A stretch of DNA of 64,000 nt from Alphaproteobacteria bacterium (GCA_030426245.1 JAUHYZ010000001.1:336231-400230); one strand, 5' to 3'; positions 47,456 through 57,195 are shown, numbered from the stretch's first letter. Translations and numbers: made by a program. Notes: a model not told the origin generated them from the sequence alone.

Positions 47456-49645
47456 TCAACTTCTCCACTTCCGCTGGGTCTTGCCATATCGCAGCTTGCG
47501 GGTGCCGGGCTTGCCTTCATTGCTCCGGCCGACGCGCGGGGCCTTGTGCTCCTCTTCAGGGAGGCCGAGTTCCTCGTTTTCCAGTCGGCGGATTTCGTCG
47601 CGCAGGCGCCCGGCTTCCTCGAATTCCAGATCGGCGGCGGCGGCGCGCATCTTGCCTTCCAGTTCCTCGATATAGGCGCGCAGATTGTGCCCGACGAGAT
47701 TGTTGCGATCGTCTTCCGCCTCGATCTCTACTGTCACGCCGTCCCTGGAAGCGGTGTGAGCGACGATGTCCTGGATTTCGCGCCGGATCGTCTCGGGCGT
47801 GATTCCGTGTTCCTCGTTATAGGCGCTTTGCTTTTCGCGGCGGCGGTCGGTCTCCGCCATGGCGCGCTCCATGCTGCCGGTAATCCTGTCGGCATAGAGG
47901 ATCACCCGGCCATCCACGTTGCGCGCCGCGCGGCCGATCGTCTGCACCAGCGAGGTTTCGCTGCGCAGGAAGCCTTCCTTGTCCGCGTCCAATATGCAGA
48001 CCAGCCCGCATTCGGGAATGTCCAACCCTTCGCGCAGCAGGTTGATCCCCACCAGCACGTCATACACGCCCATCCGGAGATCGCGGATCAGTTCGATCCG
48101 CTCCAGCGTCTCGACGTCGCTGTGCATGTAGCGGACCTTCAGCCCCGCCTCATGCATGAATTCGGTGAGGTCTTCGGCCATCCGCTTGGTCAGCGTGGTC
48201 ACCAGCGTGCGGTAGCCGGCCTCCGCCGTCTTGCGGCATTCCTCGATGCAATCCTGCACCTGGTCTTCCACGGGGCGGATCAGCACCGGCGGATCGATCA
48301 GCCCGGTGGGCCGGATGACCTGCTCGGCGAACACGCCGCCGGTCTGCTCCATCTCCCAGTTTCCCGGTGTCGCCGAAACGCAGAAGGTCTGCGGGCGCAT
48401 CGCGTCCCATTCGTTGAACCTCAGCGGCCGGTTGTCGATGCAGGAAGGCAGGCGGAAGCCATATTCGGCCAGCGTGATCTTCCTGCGGTGATCGCCTTTG
48501 GACATGGCGCCGATCTGCGGCACCGTCTGATGACTTTCATCGACGAACAGCAGCGCGTTTTCCGGCAGATATTCGAACAGGGTCGGCGGCGGCTCGCCCG
48601 GCAGACGCCCGGTGAGGAAGCGCGAATAGTTTTCGATCCCGGCACAGCTTCCCGTGGCGGCGATCATTTCCAGGTCGAAATTCGTCCGCTGCTCCAGCCG
48701 CTGATGCTCCAGCAGCTTGCCTTCCGCCTCCAGCTCTTTCAGCCGCTCCTGCAATTCGAAGCGGATCGCTTCCATCGCCTGCTTCATGGTGGGGCCGGGC
48801 GTGACGTAGTGCGAATTGGCATAGACGCGCACCGAATCCAGCGATGCGCCCTTGCTGCCGGTCAGCGGATCGAACTCGCTGATCTCCTCGATCTCGTCGC
48901 CGAAGAAGCTGATCCGCCAGGCCATGTCTTCGTAATGGCTCGGGAAGATCTCCAGATTGTCTCCTCGGACGCGGAAATTGCCGCGCGCGAAGGCGGCATC
49001 GTTGCGTTTATATTGCAGCGAGACCAGCTTGCGAATCAGCTCGCGCTGGTCGACGACCTGCCCCTTCTTGATGTCGAAAATCATGGCCGAATAGGTTTCG
49101 ACTGAGCCGATGCCGTAAAGGCAGGAGACAGACGCGACGATGATGACATCGTCCCGCTCCAGCAGGGCGCGGGTGGCCGAATGGCGCATCCGGTCGATCG
49201 CCTCGTTTACCGAGGATTCCTTCTCGATATAGGTGTCGCTGCGCGGCACGTAGGCTTCCGGTTGGTAATAGTCGTAATAGCTGACGAAATATTCCACCGC
49301 GTTTTCGGGAAAGAAGCTCTTGAATTCGCCATAGAGCTGGGCCGCCAGGATCTTGTTTGGGGCCAGCACCAGGGCGGGGCGCTGCAATTCCTCGATCACC
49401 TTGGCCATGGTGAAGGTCTTGCCGCTGCCGGTTACGCCCAGCAGCACCTGGGTCTCGTCGCCATTCCGCGCCGAGGCGACGAGTTCCTTGATCGCCTGCG
49501 GCTGGTCGCCCGAGGGTTCATAGTTCGAAACCAGCTTGAACCGCTTGCCGCCGTCGGTTTTCTCCGGCCGGTCGGGCTTGTGCGGGGAAAAACTGCCGGA
49601 AGTGTCGGGCTCTTCGAGACCGCGGCGGATGACGAGTTCAGTCAT
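47456..49645 (-). CDS. uvrB: Excinuclease ABC subunit B
   Basis: A 729-residue nucleotide-excision repair helicase that verifies damage with UvrA and recruits UvrC. It has N-terminal [11 protein letters not shown], Walker [15 protein letters not shown], the beta-hairpin region [20 protein letters not shown], Walker B-type [10 protein letters not shown], motif [11 protein letters not shown], and a C-terminal UVR domain pairing with UvrC. The start at 49645 is preferred over one at 49681. It stands alone. Confidence 0.97.
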   Translation of the reverse strand: MTELVIRRGLEEPDTSGSFSPHKPDRPEKTDGGKRFKLVSNYEPSGDQPQAIKELVASARNGDETQVLLGVTGSGKTFTMAKVIEELQRPALVLAPNKILAAQLYGEFKSFFPENAVEYFVSYYDYYQPEAYVPRSDTYIEKESSVNEAIDRMRHSATRALLERDDVIIVASVSCLYGIGSVETYSAMIFDIKKGQVVDQRELIRKLVSLQYKRNDAAFARGNFRVRGDNLEIFPSHYEDMAWRISFFGDEIEEISEFDPLTGSKGASLDSVRVYANSHYVTPGPTMKQAMEAIRFELQERLKELEAEGKLLEHQRLEQRTNFDLEMIAATGSCAGIENYSRFLTGRLPGEPPPTLFEYLPENALLFVDESHQTVPQIGAMSKGDHRRKITLAEYGFRLPSCIDNRPLRFNEWDAMRPQTFCVSATPGNWEMEQTGGVFAEQVIRPTGLIDPPVLIRPVEDQVQDCIEECRKTAEAGYRTLVTTLTKRMAEDLTEFMHEAGLKVRYMHSDVETLERIELIRDLRMGVYDVLVGINLLREGLDIPECGLVCILDADKEGFLRSETSLVQTIGRAARNVDGRVILYADRITGSMERAMAETDRRREKQSAYNEEHGITPETIRREIQDIVAHTASRDGVTVEIEAEDDRNNLVGHNLRAYIEELEGKMRAAAADLEFEEAGRLRDEIRRLENEELGLPEEEHKAPRVGRSNEGKPGTRKLRYGKTQRKWRS

Positions 49646-49776
49646 GGGAAGGCATATGGCTGTTCCTGCTGCGTTCCGCAATCCCGGCGGGGGATAAGAA
49701 GTGTTGGCACGGCTCCGCTCGATTGATACGCCCTGCTTTCGGGCGCGTCGCTGTGCCGAGAAAGAGGGAGATCATC

Positions 49777-50340
49777 ATGCGCAGTTTCATTATATCAGTT
49801 TCCGTGGCCGCATTGCTGGCCGGTTGTTCCAGCGGCGGCGATGGCGGTGCCGATGCGGATGGCGACGGCGAAATCACTTCCGAAGAAATGGCCGCCGAAG
49901 CAGCAGGCGCTGGCAGCAATCCCATGCGCCCCGGCCAGTGGGAGCAGACCATGAAGTTTTCCGAAATCGACATGGCCGGAATGTCTGGAATGCCCGAAGG
50001 CGTGGCCGAGATGATGCAAGAGCGGATGGGCTCTGGCTTCACCGTCACGCATTGCCTGACGGAAGAGGAAGTACGCCAGCCGAGCACGGAGATGTTCTCC
50101 GGCGATGGGCAGGACAATTGCAGCTACGAGGAATTCGACATCAGCGGCAACCGCATGACGATGCGCATGACCTGCGACAATCAGGGCGGCGGTACGATGA
50201 AGACGGCAATGGAAGGCGAATATGGCGCGGACAGCTTCGAGCTCGACGTCGATACGCAAATGTCGGGCGGGCCGCAGGGCGAGATGAGCATGAAAGGCAC
50301 GGTCTCGGGCCGGCGGATCGGGGATTGCCCATCCGCCTGA
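49777..50340 (+). CDS. DUF3617-family lipoprotein
   Basis: A 187-residue lipoprotein with lipobox LAGC near residue 15, an acidic linker, then a DUF3617 domain. The domain begins RPGQWEQTMKF, has a conserved cysteine pattern (THCLTEEEV, NCSYEEF, MTCDN) and ends GRRIGDCP. The family is abundant in sphingomonads and of unknown function. AAAGAGGGAG precedes the ATG. The neighbours give no clue. Confidence 0.85.
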   Translation: MRSFIISVSVAALLAGCSSGGDGGADADGDGEITSEEMAAEAAGAGSNPMRPGQWEQTMKFSEIDMAGMSGMPEGVAEMMQERMGSGFTVTHCLTEEEVRQPSTEMFSGDGQDNCSYEEFDISGNRMTMRMTCDNQGGGTMKTAMEGEYGADSFELDVDTQMSGGPQGEMSMKGTVSGRRIGDCPSA

Positions 50341-50461
50341 GCCGGGCCGCCTGAACCCGTCCGGCGATGTCCCGGCCGCTTTGGTTACGGTTTCCTGACA
50401 GCGCAATGACGCGGTAAATTTCGTTCATGCAGCAATAAGTCATTTTTGTTACATTGGCGGC

Positions 50462-51271
50462 ATGGGCCAGACAGTCGAGATTCGCGAGCCGAATGGCCGG
50501 CGCGGCAGTGCGGTGGATTTTCCGCAGCGTACCGCGTGGCTGGATGCCATCCGCACTCGTGCTGCGCTGGTCAGCCAGCCGCGTCCCGAAGGAGTCAGCG
50601 GTCCGCCGATCCACCGGCTGCTTGGCGAATTGGGTGCTTTTGCCGAGCCGATTCGCCGGGTGGGCAGGCCGCCGCTGGAAGTTGTTCCTGCGGCCGAACC
50701 CAAGATCGTGATGCTGCTTCCGGGCTTCGCGACCCATCCGGTGCGCATGCGCCACATGGCGCGCCAGCTCGAAAGGGCAGGGCACACAGTCAAGCGCTGG
50801 GGCCTCGGCCTCAATCTTGGGCCGACGACGGAAAATTTCGCCGCCCTGACCAAACGCGTATTGGCCCTGCACCGCAGGCACGGCCAGAAGATCGTTCTGG
50901 TGGGCTGGAGCCTGGGCGGCGTTTTCGCGCGCGAATTGGCGAAATGCCATCCGGAGGCCGTGGCGAAAGTGGTGACCATGGGATCGCCCTTCTCGGGCAA
51001 CCCCAGGGCCAACAATGCCTGGCGGATCTATCATCTGGTGACTGGCCATCCGGTCGAAGCGCCGCCCATCGTGGACGACATCACGGCCAAGCCGCCGGTG
51101 CCCACCGTCGCCCTGTGGAGCCCGCGCGATGGCATCGTTTCGCCCAGAAGCTCCTGCGGCAGGAAGGGGGAGCGGGACCGTGCAGTCGCCTTGCGCTGTT
51201 CGCATCTCGGCTTCGCCTATTCGGACGAAGCGATCAGTGCAGTTCTGCAGGAACTGGACAACGCCGAGTGA
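50462..51271 (+). CDS. Alpha/beta-hydrolase (PGAP1-like)
   Basis: A 269-residue hydrolase. It has an N-terminal helical region of about 80 residues, then MLLPGFATHPVRMRHMARQL, nucleophile GWSLGG (about 158), acid in SPRDGIV and His in RCSHLGF, giving a complete Ser-Asp-His set. It resembles esterases of the PGAP1/lipase class. No signal peptide. It lies just upstream of the Anbu locus but 66 bases apart, so membership in that operon is uncertain. Confidence 0.82.
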   Translation: MGQTVEIREPNGRRGSAVDFPQRTAWLDAIRTRAALVSQPRPEGVSGPPIHRLLGELGAFAEPIRRVGRPPLEVVPAAEPKIVMLLPGFATHPVRMRHMARQLERAGHTVKRWGLGLNLGPTTENFAALTKRVLALHRRHGQKIVLVGWSLGGVFARELAKCHPEAVAKVVTMGSPFSGNPRANNAWRIYHLVTGHPVEAPPIVDDITAKPPVPTVALWSPRDGIVSPRSSCGRKGERDRAVALRCSHLGFAYSDEAISAVLQELDNAE

Positions 51272-51337
51272 TCGCCTGAATACTTCCCCTTGGCATCTCC
51301 GCGCATCCGTGCAATTGTGCGCTGCACCAAGGGGTTC

Positions 51338-52765
51338 ATGAATACACCGGAACCAAATTTCGACGAAATGCGTCAGGCCGATGGCTCGATCCGTCCAGCC
51401 TATGTCGACTACTGTCAGTGGCTGGATGAACAGGACCCGTCGCAGATGCGGCGCAAGGGGCGGGAGGCCGAGAACTTCTTCCGCCGCACAGGCATCACTT
51501 TCAATGTCTATGGCGATGACGATGCCGAAGAACGGCTGATCCCGTTCGACATGGTGCCGCGTATCATCACCGGCGGCGAATGGCGTAAGCTGTCGCGCGG
51601 GATCGAGCAGCGGGTGAGGGCCCTCAACGCCTTCATGCACGATCTCTATCACCGCCAGGAAATCATCCGTTCGGGCCGCTTGCCCGAAAGGCTGTTCTCC
51701 AACAACGATGCCTGGCTGCCGCAGATGGTGGGTTTTACCCCGCCTGGCGGTGTTTACACGCATATTGTCGGCATCGATCTCGTTCGCACCGGCCCCAACG
51801 AATTCATGGTGTTGGAAGACAATGCCCGCACGCCCAGCGGCGTTTCCTACATGTTGGAAAACCGCGAGACGATGATGGCAATGTTCCCGGAACTGTTTTC
51901 GCGGATTCCGGTCCAGCCCGTATCGGACTATCCGCGGCGCCTGGCCAAGAGCCTGGCAGCCTGCGCGCCGGACGGCGCTTCGGACAAGCCGATGGTCGCG
52001 GTGCTGACGCCGGGCATCTATAATTCCGCCTATTTCGAACATGCCTTTCTGGCCGACCAGATGGGTGCCGAACTTGTGGAAGGCAGCGACCTACGCGTCG
52101 TCGACGGACGCGTGCAGATGCGTACGACTGCCGGCTATCAGCCGATCGACGTGCTCTATCGCCGGGTCGACGACGATTTTCTGGATCCGCTGACATTCAA
52201 TCCGGAAAGCATGCTGGGCGTTCCCGGCATCATGGACGTCTATCGCAGCGGGGGCATCACCATCGCCAACGCACCGGGAACCGGCGTTGCGGACGACAAG
52301 GCGATCTACAGCTTCATGCCGGAGATCGTGGAATTCTACACCGGCGAAAAGCCGCTGCTGCCCAATGTGCCGACCTGGCGCTGCGCCGAGCCCGACAGTC
52401 TGGCCTATGTACTCGACAATATTGCGGAGCTGGTGGTCAAGGAAGTCCATGGCTCGGGCGGTTATGGCATGCTGATCGGGCCGACATCCTCGAAACGGGA
52501 AATCGCCAATTTCAAGGACAAGCTGAAGGCCAACCCGACGAATTATATTGCGCAGCCGACGCTGGCGCTTTCGACGGTGCCGATCTTCACCAAATCGGGC
52601 CTCGCGCCGCGTCATCTCGATCTGCGGCCCTTTGTGCTCGTTTCGCCCGGCGGTATCGACATCACCCCCGGCGGGCTGACGCGGGTCGCGCTCAAGAAAG
52701 GCTCGCTTGTGGTCAATTCCAGCCAGGGGGGAGGCACGAAAGATACTTGGGTGCTGAACGACTGA
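51338..52765 (+). CDS. Circularly permuted ATP-grasp protein of the Anbu locus
   Basis: A 475-residue circularly permuted type 2 ATP-grasp protein (DUF404/DUF407). Typical blocks are FNVYGDDDAEERLIPFDMVPRI, LEDNARTPSGVSYMLENRE, VVKEVHGSGGYGMLIGPTSS and HLDLRPFVLVSPGG. The family is predicted to form peptide or peptide-like amide bonds with ATP. Comparative genomics ties it to alpha-E, transglutaminase and Anbu proteins, all three of which follow here on the same strand. Confidence 0.92.
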   Translation: MNTPEPNFDEMRQADGSIRPAYVDYCQWLDEQDPSQMRRKGREAENFFRRTGITFNVYGDDDAEERLIPFDMVPRIITGGEWRKLSRGIEQRVRALNAFMHDLYHRQEIIRSGRLPERLFSNNDAWLPQMVGFTPPGGVYTHIVGIDLVRTGPNEFMVLEDNARTPSGVSYMLENRETMMAMFPELFSRIPVQPVSDYPRRLAKSLAACAPDGASDKPMVAVLTPGIYNSAYFEHAFLADQMGAELVEGSDLRVVDGRVQMRTTAGYQPIDVLYRRVDDDFLDPLTFNPESMLGVPGIMDVYRSGGITIANAPGTGVADDKAIYSFMPEIVEFYTGEKPLLPNVPTWRCAEPDSLAYVLDNIAELVVKEVHGSGGYGMLIGPTSSKREIANFKDKLKANPTNYIAQPTLALSTVPIFTKSGLAPRHLDLRPFVLVSPGGIDITPGGLTRVALKKGSLVVNSSQGGGTKDTWVLND

Positions 52766-52781
52766 TGGACTGGACGCTCTC

Positions 52782-53726
52782 ATGCTAGGCCGGACGGCAA
52801 GCTCCGTCTTCTGGATGTTCCGCTATCTGGAGCGGGCGGAGAATACGGCGCGCTTGCTCGAAGCCGGTTTCCGCATGGCGCTGACCCGCGGTGGGGACAT
52901 TGCAAATGACGAATGGCGCTCCGTCATCGACACGCTCGGCCTGAAGGCGGCCTATGAAGCACTGTATGACGAATATAGCGGAACCCAGGTCTGCAACTTC
53001 GTGCTGCGCGACCGGGAAAACGGCGAAAATGTCATGCGCATGTTCGATCTGGCGCGCAGCAACGCCCGCGCTTCGCGGACTTCGATAACTGGCGAGGTTT
53101 GGGAAGCGGTCAATGAATCGTGGATGTCGCTGACCCACCTTCTCAGCCGTCCGGTCCGTGAAACGGGGCTTGGAACGGTGCTGGCGATGGTCCGGCGTTC
53201 GGCCACTCTGGTAAGAGGCGCAACCTATGGTTCGATGTTGCGCAGCGAAATCTATCATTTCGCACGTGCCGGAACCTATATCGAACGGGCGGACAGCACT
53301 GCGCGCATTCTCGACGTCAAATACTATCTGCTGCTTCCCTCGCTTGCCTATGTCGGCTCGACTCTGGATACCAGCCAGTGGGACAATGTCTTGCGCTCGC
53401 TCTCGGCGGAGCGCGCCTTCCGCTGGCTCAATGCAGGCAGGATGGATGCGCGCGGCATTGCCGAATTCCTCATCCTTGATCAGCGCTTTCCGCGCAGCCT
53501 CTCTTTCTGTTACAAGGAACTCTCCGAAAATCTCGGACGCCTTGCGGAGATCCACGGTGTGGAAAGCCAAAGCAATGCGAAGATCATCGAGGCAATGTAC
53601 CGCTTTAGGACGACGACGATAGATACGATCTTCGACAGCGGCCTGCACGAATTCCTGACCGGCTTTAATGCCAACAATCAGGTCATCGCCAACAGCATTG
53701 CCGAAGATTACAGATTCTTTGCCTGA
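52782..53726 (+). CDS. Alpha-E domain protein of the Anbu locus
   Basis: A 314-residue all-helical alpha-E protein, beginning MLGRTASSVFWMFRYLERAENTARLLE, the family's standard opening, with a second RAGTYIERADSTARILDVKYY block. Its function is unknown. It nearly always sits after a circularly permuted ATP-grasp gene, here by 16 bases, and is thought to be its partner or regulator. Confidence 0.93.
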   Translation: MLGRTASSVFWMFRYLERAENTARLLEAGFRMALTRGGDIANDEWRSVIDTLGLKAAYEALYDEYSGTQVCNFVLRDRENGENVMRMFDLARSNARASRTSITGEVWEAVNESWMSLTHLLSRPVRETGLGTVLAMVRRSATLVRGATYGSMLRSEIYHFARAGTYIERADSTARILDVKYYLLLPSLAYVGSTLDTSQWDNVLRSLSAERAFRWLNAGRMDARGIAEFLILDQRFPRSLSFCYKELSENLGRLAEIHGVESQSNAKIIEAMYRFRTTTIDTIFDSGLHEFLTGFNANNQVIANSIAEDYRFFA

Positions 53727-53742
53727 CGAAGCCAACCGATCC

Positions 53743-54558
53743 ATGCGACTTTCGATACGCCACACCACGCATTATCGCTTCACCGAACCGGTGGCGCATG
53801 GGTTGCAGCGTTTGCGCCTGACGCCCAAGGCAACGCAGGGTCAGGAAATCCTCGAATGGGAAATGACCTATGAAGGCGCGAAGCTGGAACTCGAATTCGA
53901 TGACCAGAACTTCAACCACATATCGCTGATCTCGGTTTTCCCGGGCACGCAGGAAGTGGTCGTCCATTGCGAAGGGCTGGTGGATACAGAGGATAACGCA
54001 GGCGTAATCGGCCAGCATTCCGGCCATCTTCCGCTCTGGTCATTTCTCAACCAGACCAAGCGGACCAAGCCGGGCCAGAAGATGCGCTCGCTGATTGCGG
54101 CAGTCCGTCGCAGCGATGGCGATACGCTGGCCATGCTGCACGATCTATCCGCAAGGATAATCTCCGAAGTGGCCTACAAGACTGGCACGACCAGCGTCCA
54201 TACGACCGCGGAAGAGGCCATGACGGACGGTATGGGCGTATGCCAGGATCACGCCCACATCTTCATCGGCGCGGCCCGCGCGCTGGAAGTGCCGGCCCGC
54301 TATGTCAGCGGCTATCTGATGATGGATGACCGGGTGGACCAGGAAGCAACGCATGCCTGGGCCGAAGCGCATGTCGAGGGGCTGGGCTGGGTCGGCTTTG
54401 ACGTCTCAAATGGAATCAGCCCCGATGCCCGCTATGTCCGCGTGGCTACCGGGCGCGACTATGCAGAAGCGGCGCCCGTTACCGGCATCAGTTACGGCGC
54501 GGCGGAGGAAGATCTTCACGTTGCGCTGGCTGTGGAACAACGCACTGCCGACCAGTGA
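53743..54558 (+). CDS. Transglutaminase-family protein of the Anbu locus
   Basis: A 271-residue protein. It has an N-terminal transglutaminase-associated beta domain (MRLSIRHTTHYRFTEPV) and a transglutaminase-like core with catalytic Cys in GMGVCQDHAHIFIGAAR, His in ATHAWAEAHV and Asp in VGFDVSNG. The family is predicted to act as peptidases or amidases here, opposing the ATP-grasp ligase. The start at 53743 gives the standard N-terminus, 16 bases after the alpha-E gene. Confidence 0.93.
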   Translation: MRLSIRHTTHYRFTEPVAHGLQRLRLTPKATQGQEILEWEMTYEGAKLELEFDDQNFNHISLISVFPGTQEVVVHCEGLVDTEDNAGVIGQHSGHLPLWSFLNQTKRTKPGQKMRSLIAAVRRSDGDTLAMLHDLSARIISEVAYKTGTTSVHTTAEEAMTDGMGVCQDHAHIFIGAARALEVPARYVSGYLMMDDRVDQEATHAWAEAHVEGLGWVGFDVSNGISPDARYVRVATGRDYAEAAPVTGISYGAAEEDLHVALAVEQRTADQ

Positions 54559-54637
54559 AAATCTGGTGCGATCCGCTGCACTCCGGCATAGGGATTGGCT
54601 GGCGCGCAGCCGCTGCGCCCGCTAGGGGACTTACTGG

Positions 54638-55378
54638 ATGACCTACTGCGTTGGAATGATCCTGGAAAAGGGGCTGGTGTTGATGAGCGACACCCGCACC
54701 AATTCGGGCGTCGACAACATTTCCACCTTCCGCAAGATGTATCACTGGGAACTGCCCGGGGAGCGGATCATCGCCCTGATGACGGCCGGAAACCTGGCGA
54801 CCACACAGGCGGTCGTCAGCCAGCTTGAGGAGCGAAACAAGGCGCCGGACGAACGGCACAATTCGGTATTCGATGCGCCGACCATGTTCCAGGTCGCGGT
54901 CGAGATCGGCCAAATGCTGCGCGAGACGATCCAGACTGCGCAGACCGAGAACGGCCAATCGGGCGAAGCGCGGTTTACCGCGTCCATGATTCTGGCCGGC
55001 CAGATCAAGGGCATGGAACCGCGCCTATTCATGATCTACCCGGAAGGCAACTTCATCGAAGCGAGCTGGGACACGCCCTTTTTCCAGATTGGCGAGACGA
55101 AATACGGGCGGCCGATCCTGCTGCGCGGATATGATCGCGCGATGAGTTTCGAAGAAGCCGTAAGGCTGCTGATGGTCAGTTTCGATTCGACGTTGAAGGC
55201 GAATCTTTCGGTCGGGATGCCGCTGGATCTGCTGGTGATCGGGCGGGATCAGTTCACGCCGCTGCATGAAAAGCGCTTCGAGCGCGACGATTCCTACTTT
55301 GAAGCCGTCTCGTCGAGCTGGGGCGACGCCCTCAAACATGCGCTCGAGGCGATGCCGGATTACGAAATTTCGGACTAG
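54638..55378 (+). CDS. Anbu bacterial proteasome-like peptidase
   Basis: A 246-residue Anbu (proteasome-type protease, COG3484). The N-terminus MTYCVGMILEKGLVLMSDTRTN puts Thr2 as the nucleophile after removal of Met, with the conserved Asp of SDTRT and Lys in FRKMYHWE. Anbu forms ring or helical NTN-hydrolase assemblies; its substrate is unknown. It closes the ATP-grasp, alpha-E, transglutaminase set, separated by 79 bases. Confidence 0.94.
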   Translation: MTYCVGMILEKGLVLMSDTRTNSGVDNISTFRKMYHWELPGERIIALMTAGNLATTQAVVSQLEERNKAPDERHNSVFDAPTMFQVAVEIGQMLRETIQTAQTENGQSGEARFTASMILAGQIKGMEPRLFMIYPEGNFIEASWDTPFFQIGETKYGRPILLRGYDRAMSFEEAVRLLMVSFDSTLKANLSVGMPLDLLVIGRDQFTPLHEKRFERDDSYFEAVSSSWGDALKHALEAMPDYEISD

Positions 55379-55551
55379 CGTGGTTTACTCACCGGTCTTG
55401 CCCTTAGGTGCAAAACCTTAATCTTCATCCGAACTGGATTGAATTTCCGCGCCGATTGCTGCGGTGATATGCGCAATTGCCCTTAGTCGAACATCCAGAA
55501 TGGTGAAATGTCTCGCTGCAAGTCGTTCGCGCTGCCTGCATGGTTGCGGCC

Positions 55552-56169
55552 ATGGGAAAGGCACTTACGATTCATGTCGTTGATGGCGACGCAAGAAGGC
55601 GGATAGAAGCGGCGCGCCTGTTTCTGGCGTTGGGGCACCATGCGGAGGTCTATGCCGACCTTGGCGAACTTTTGCGTCACCCTCCGAATGAGGGCGTTAT
55701 CATTGCGCATGATGGCGCAGCGCCCAGAAGGGCTGCCGGTTTGCTGGCCACATTGGATAGGGCGGGAATCTCTCTGCCGCTGATCGTGGCATCGGAATCG
55801 GCCGATGTGTGCCATGTGGTGGATGCAATCTCTGCCGGGGCCTTCGACTATGTTCAGTTGCCGCTCGACAAGCACGGTATCGCTGCGGTTCTGCGCAAGG
55901 CGGCCAATTGCGGCAGCGAACATGAAAAGGCGCGCCGGCGGATGATCGCGGCCCGGGCGGCGATCCGGTCGCTCTCTGCGCGCGAACGCGAAGTGTTCGA
56001 TCTGCTGGTGGCGGGGGGAAGCAATAAGCTGATCGCGCGGACCCTGGCCATCAGCCCGCGCACCGTGGAAATCCATCGTGCAAACATGATGCACAAGATC
56101 GGGGCGACCCATGTGGCGGGGGCCGTAAGACTGTTTTTCGAGGCGCGCTTTCCGGAGGAAACGCCATGA
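55552..56169 (+). CDS. FixJ-like LuxR regulator with degenerate receiver
   Basis: A 205-residue two-domain regulator. The C-terminal LuxR helix-turn-helix (SLSAREREVFDLLVAGGSNKLIARTLAISPRTVEIHRANMM) is intact. The receiver keeps the fold, but by hand alignment to FixJ the phospho-acceptor Asp is replaced (IIAHDG, His at the expected site), the acidic pair is reduced to DG, and the switch Lys is Leu (VQLPL for EKPF). It is probably not controlled by standard phosphorylation. An ATG at 55540 is an alternative start; neither has a clear ribosome binding site. No kinase is adjacent. Confidence 0.82.
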   Translation: MGKALTIHVVDGDARRRIEAARLFLALGHHAEVYADLGELLRHPPNEGVIIAHDGAAPRRAAGLLATLDRAGISLPLIVASESADVCHVVDAISAGAFDYVQLPLDKHGIAAVLRKAANCGSEHEKARRRMIAARAAIRSLSAREREVFDLLVAGGSNKLIARTLAISPRTVEIHRANMMHKIGATHVAGAVRLFFEARFPEETP

Positions 56170-56182
56170 CCGTCGCACCGCG

Positions 56183-56848
56183 TTAGCGGCAGAACGATTG
56201 GTTGCCCTGTTCAAGGTGGAAATGGTCTTCATGCGCGGAGTTGTATTCGGGGCCCAGCACGGTTCCGAAGCGCTTGCAGGCACTCTCGTGGATCACACGC
56301 AGGAACTGTCTCTCTTCCCTCGATCCGCCGCTCCAGTCGCCTTTGACGCTGATCCGGCGGCCATCGGCGAGCACGAAGGCGGAGACGTCCACAGCGTTGG
56401 CCGTCGCATGGGCTGAACGTCGGCCGCTACCGCCAACATTGCGGCAATTATAACTGCCGAAGGTTTCGATCCGGGCAAGTTCGCTGCCGAGATAGACGCG
56501 TGCCGCCCGGTCCACGCCGTAGCGGGCCCATCCGGCGAAACTGTTGGCAAGCGGACAGGTTACTGGCCCGAGATTGGCGAGCGCCAGGCTGGCATTGTCG
56601 CTGCGCAATGATGAAAGTTGCACGGTGTTGAGGGTTGAACAGCCGGCGCCGTAATATTGGTCCGGCAAGGGCGTGAAATTGGCCTGAGCCGTACCAAGCT
56701 CGTGCAGGCACTGGCGCTGCTGGGCGCTTGCCTGGAATGTCTGCTGGGCGGGGCGCGCACTCCCGCTCGTCTGGCGATTCGAATCCGGCAGCATCGAACA
56801 GCCGCCGAGCAGCACCAATGCGAGGATCGAGGCACCTATTCGTGACAT
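56183..56848 (-). CDS. Extensin-like family protein
   Basis: A 221-residue lipoprotein with lipobox LGGC near residue 17 and an extensin-like C-terminal domain. It carries metal-binding residues of the D,D-peptidase/lysostaphin-like type: RRSAHATANAVDVSAF (HxxxxxxD) and HEDHFHLE. Despite the plant-derived name, the bacterial family is linked to cell-wall turnover. The start at 56848 gives the signal peptide; the longer reading from 56941 is rejected. It is convergent with the regulator gene, 13 bases away. Confidence 0.85.
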   Translation of the reverse strand: MSRIGASILALVLLGGCSMLPDSNRQTSGSARPAQQTFQASAQQRQCLHELGTAQANFTPLPDQYYGAGCSTLNTVQLSSLRSDNASLALANLGPVTCPLANSFAGWARYGVDRAARVYLGSELARIETFGSYNCRNVGGSGRRSAHATANAVDVSAFVLADGRRISVKGDWSGGSREERQFLRVIHESACKRFGTVLGPEYNSAHEDHFHLEQGNQSFCR

Positions 56849-57110
56849 GATGCGCTCCACACTGCCAAGAACATGGTTAACATCTTCTAAACGTTGCCTT
56901 GGCGAGCAGAGCCGTAGCCAAGTTGGCGCAGGAAATTGCATTCATGCCCTGTGGCCGATCCATGCGGTTTTCTGCCAGTGTCTATATTCTTAATACCTTG
57001 CACCAACTGGCTGAAAAAATGGATTTAAAGTGCTCAGCATTTTAACGAGCCGCCATCCGGCTCTGTCCTCCGCTTCTGGTCTTGCGCCGCCGTCCATCGC
57101 CGGGATTCAC
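56849..57110. other. Divergent upstream region of the extensin-like and serC genes
   Basis: No gene found. It contains AT-rich segments (around 56980-57045) suited to promoters and the left arm (57086-57096) of an 11-base inverted repeat whose right arm is at 57117-57127. Confidence 0.5.
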
Positions 57111-57138
57111 TTGACTTGGACGGCGGCCGCACTAATTG
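57111..57138 (+). promoter_or_regulatory. Probable serC promoter inside an 11-bp inverted repeat
   Basis: TTGACT (57111-57116) and TAATTG (57133-57138) lie 16 bases apart. The -35 is immediately before the right arm of a perfect inverted repeat, GCCGCCGTCCA (57086-57096) against TGGACGGCGGC (57117-57127). The right arm fills the spacer, a typical place for repressor binding. Function inferred. Confidence 0.4.
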
Positions 57139-57195
57139 ACGCGGCGGGCCACGCGGTCCCAACGCCGCGCGAGCTCTCTGCAAGGAGAGTCAGAC
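57131..57195 (+). ncRNA. serC leader RNA (serC motif)
   Basis: Two hairpins precede serC. The first pairs GCGGCG (57141-57146) with CGCCGC (57163-57168). The second pairs CTCTC (57174-57178) with GAGAG (57185-57189), which contains the ribosome binding site AAGGAGAG. The position fits the serC motif, a conserved leader reported upstream of serC in Alphaproteobacteria. Sequestering the ribosome site suggests control of translation. The ligand, if any, is unknown; a covariance-model search was not possible here. Confidence 0.7.

Noticed and set aside
47423..49105. 560-codon plus-strand frame opposite uvrB
   Set aside because: Antisense shadow of uvrB; sequence is Arg/His/Asp-rich without any domain.
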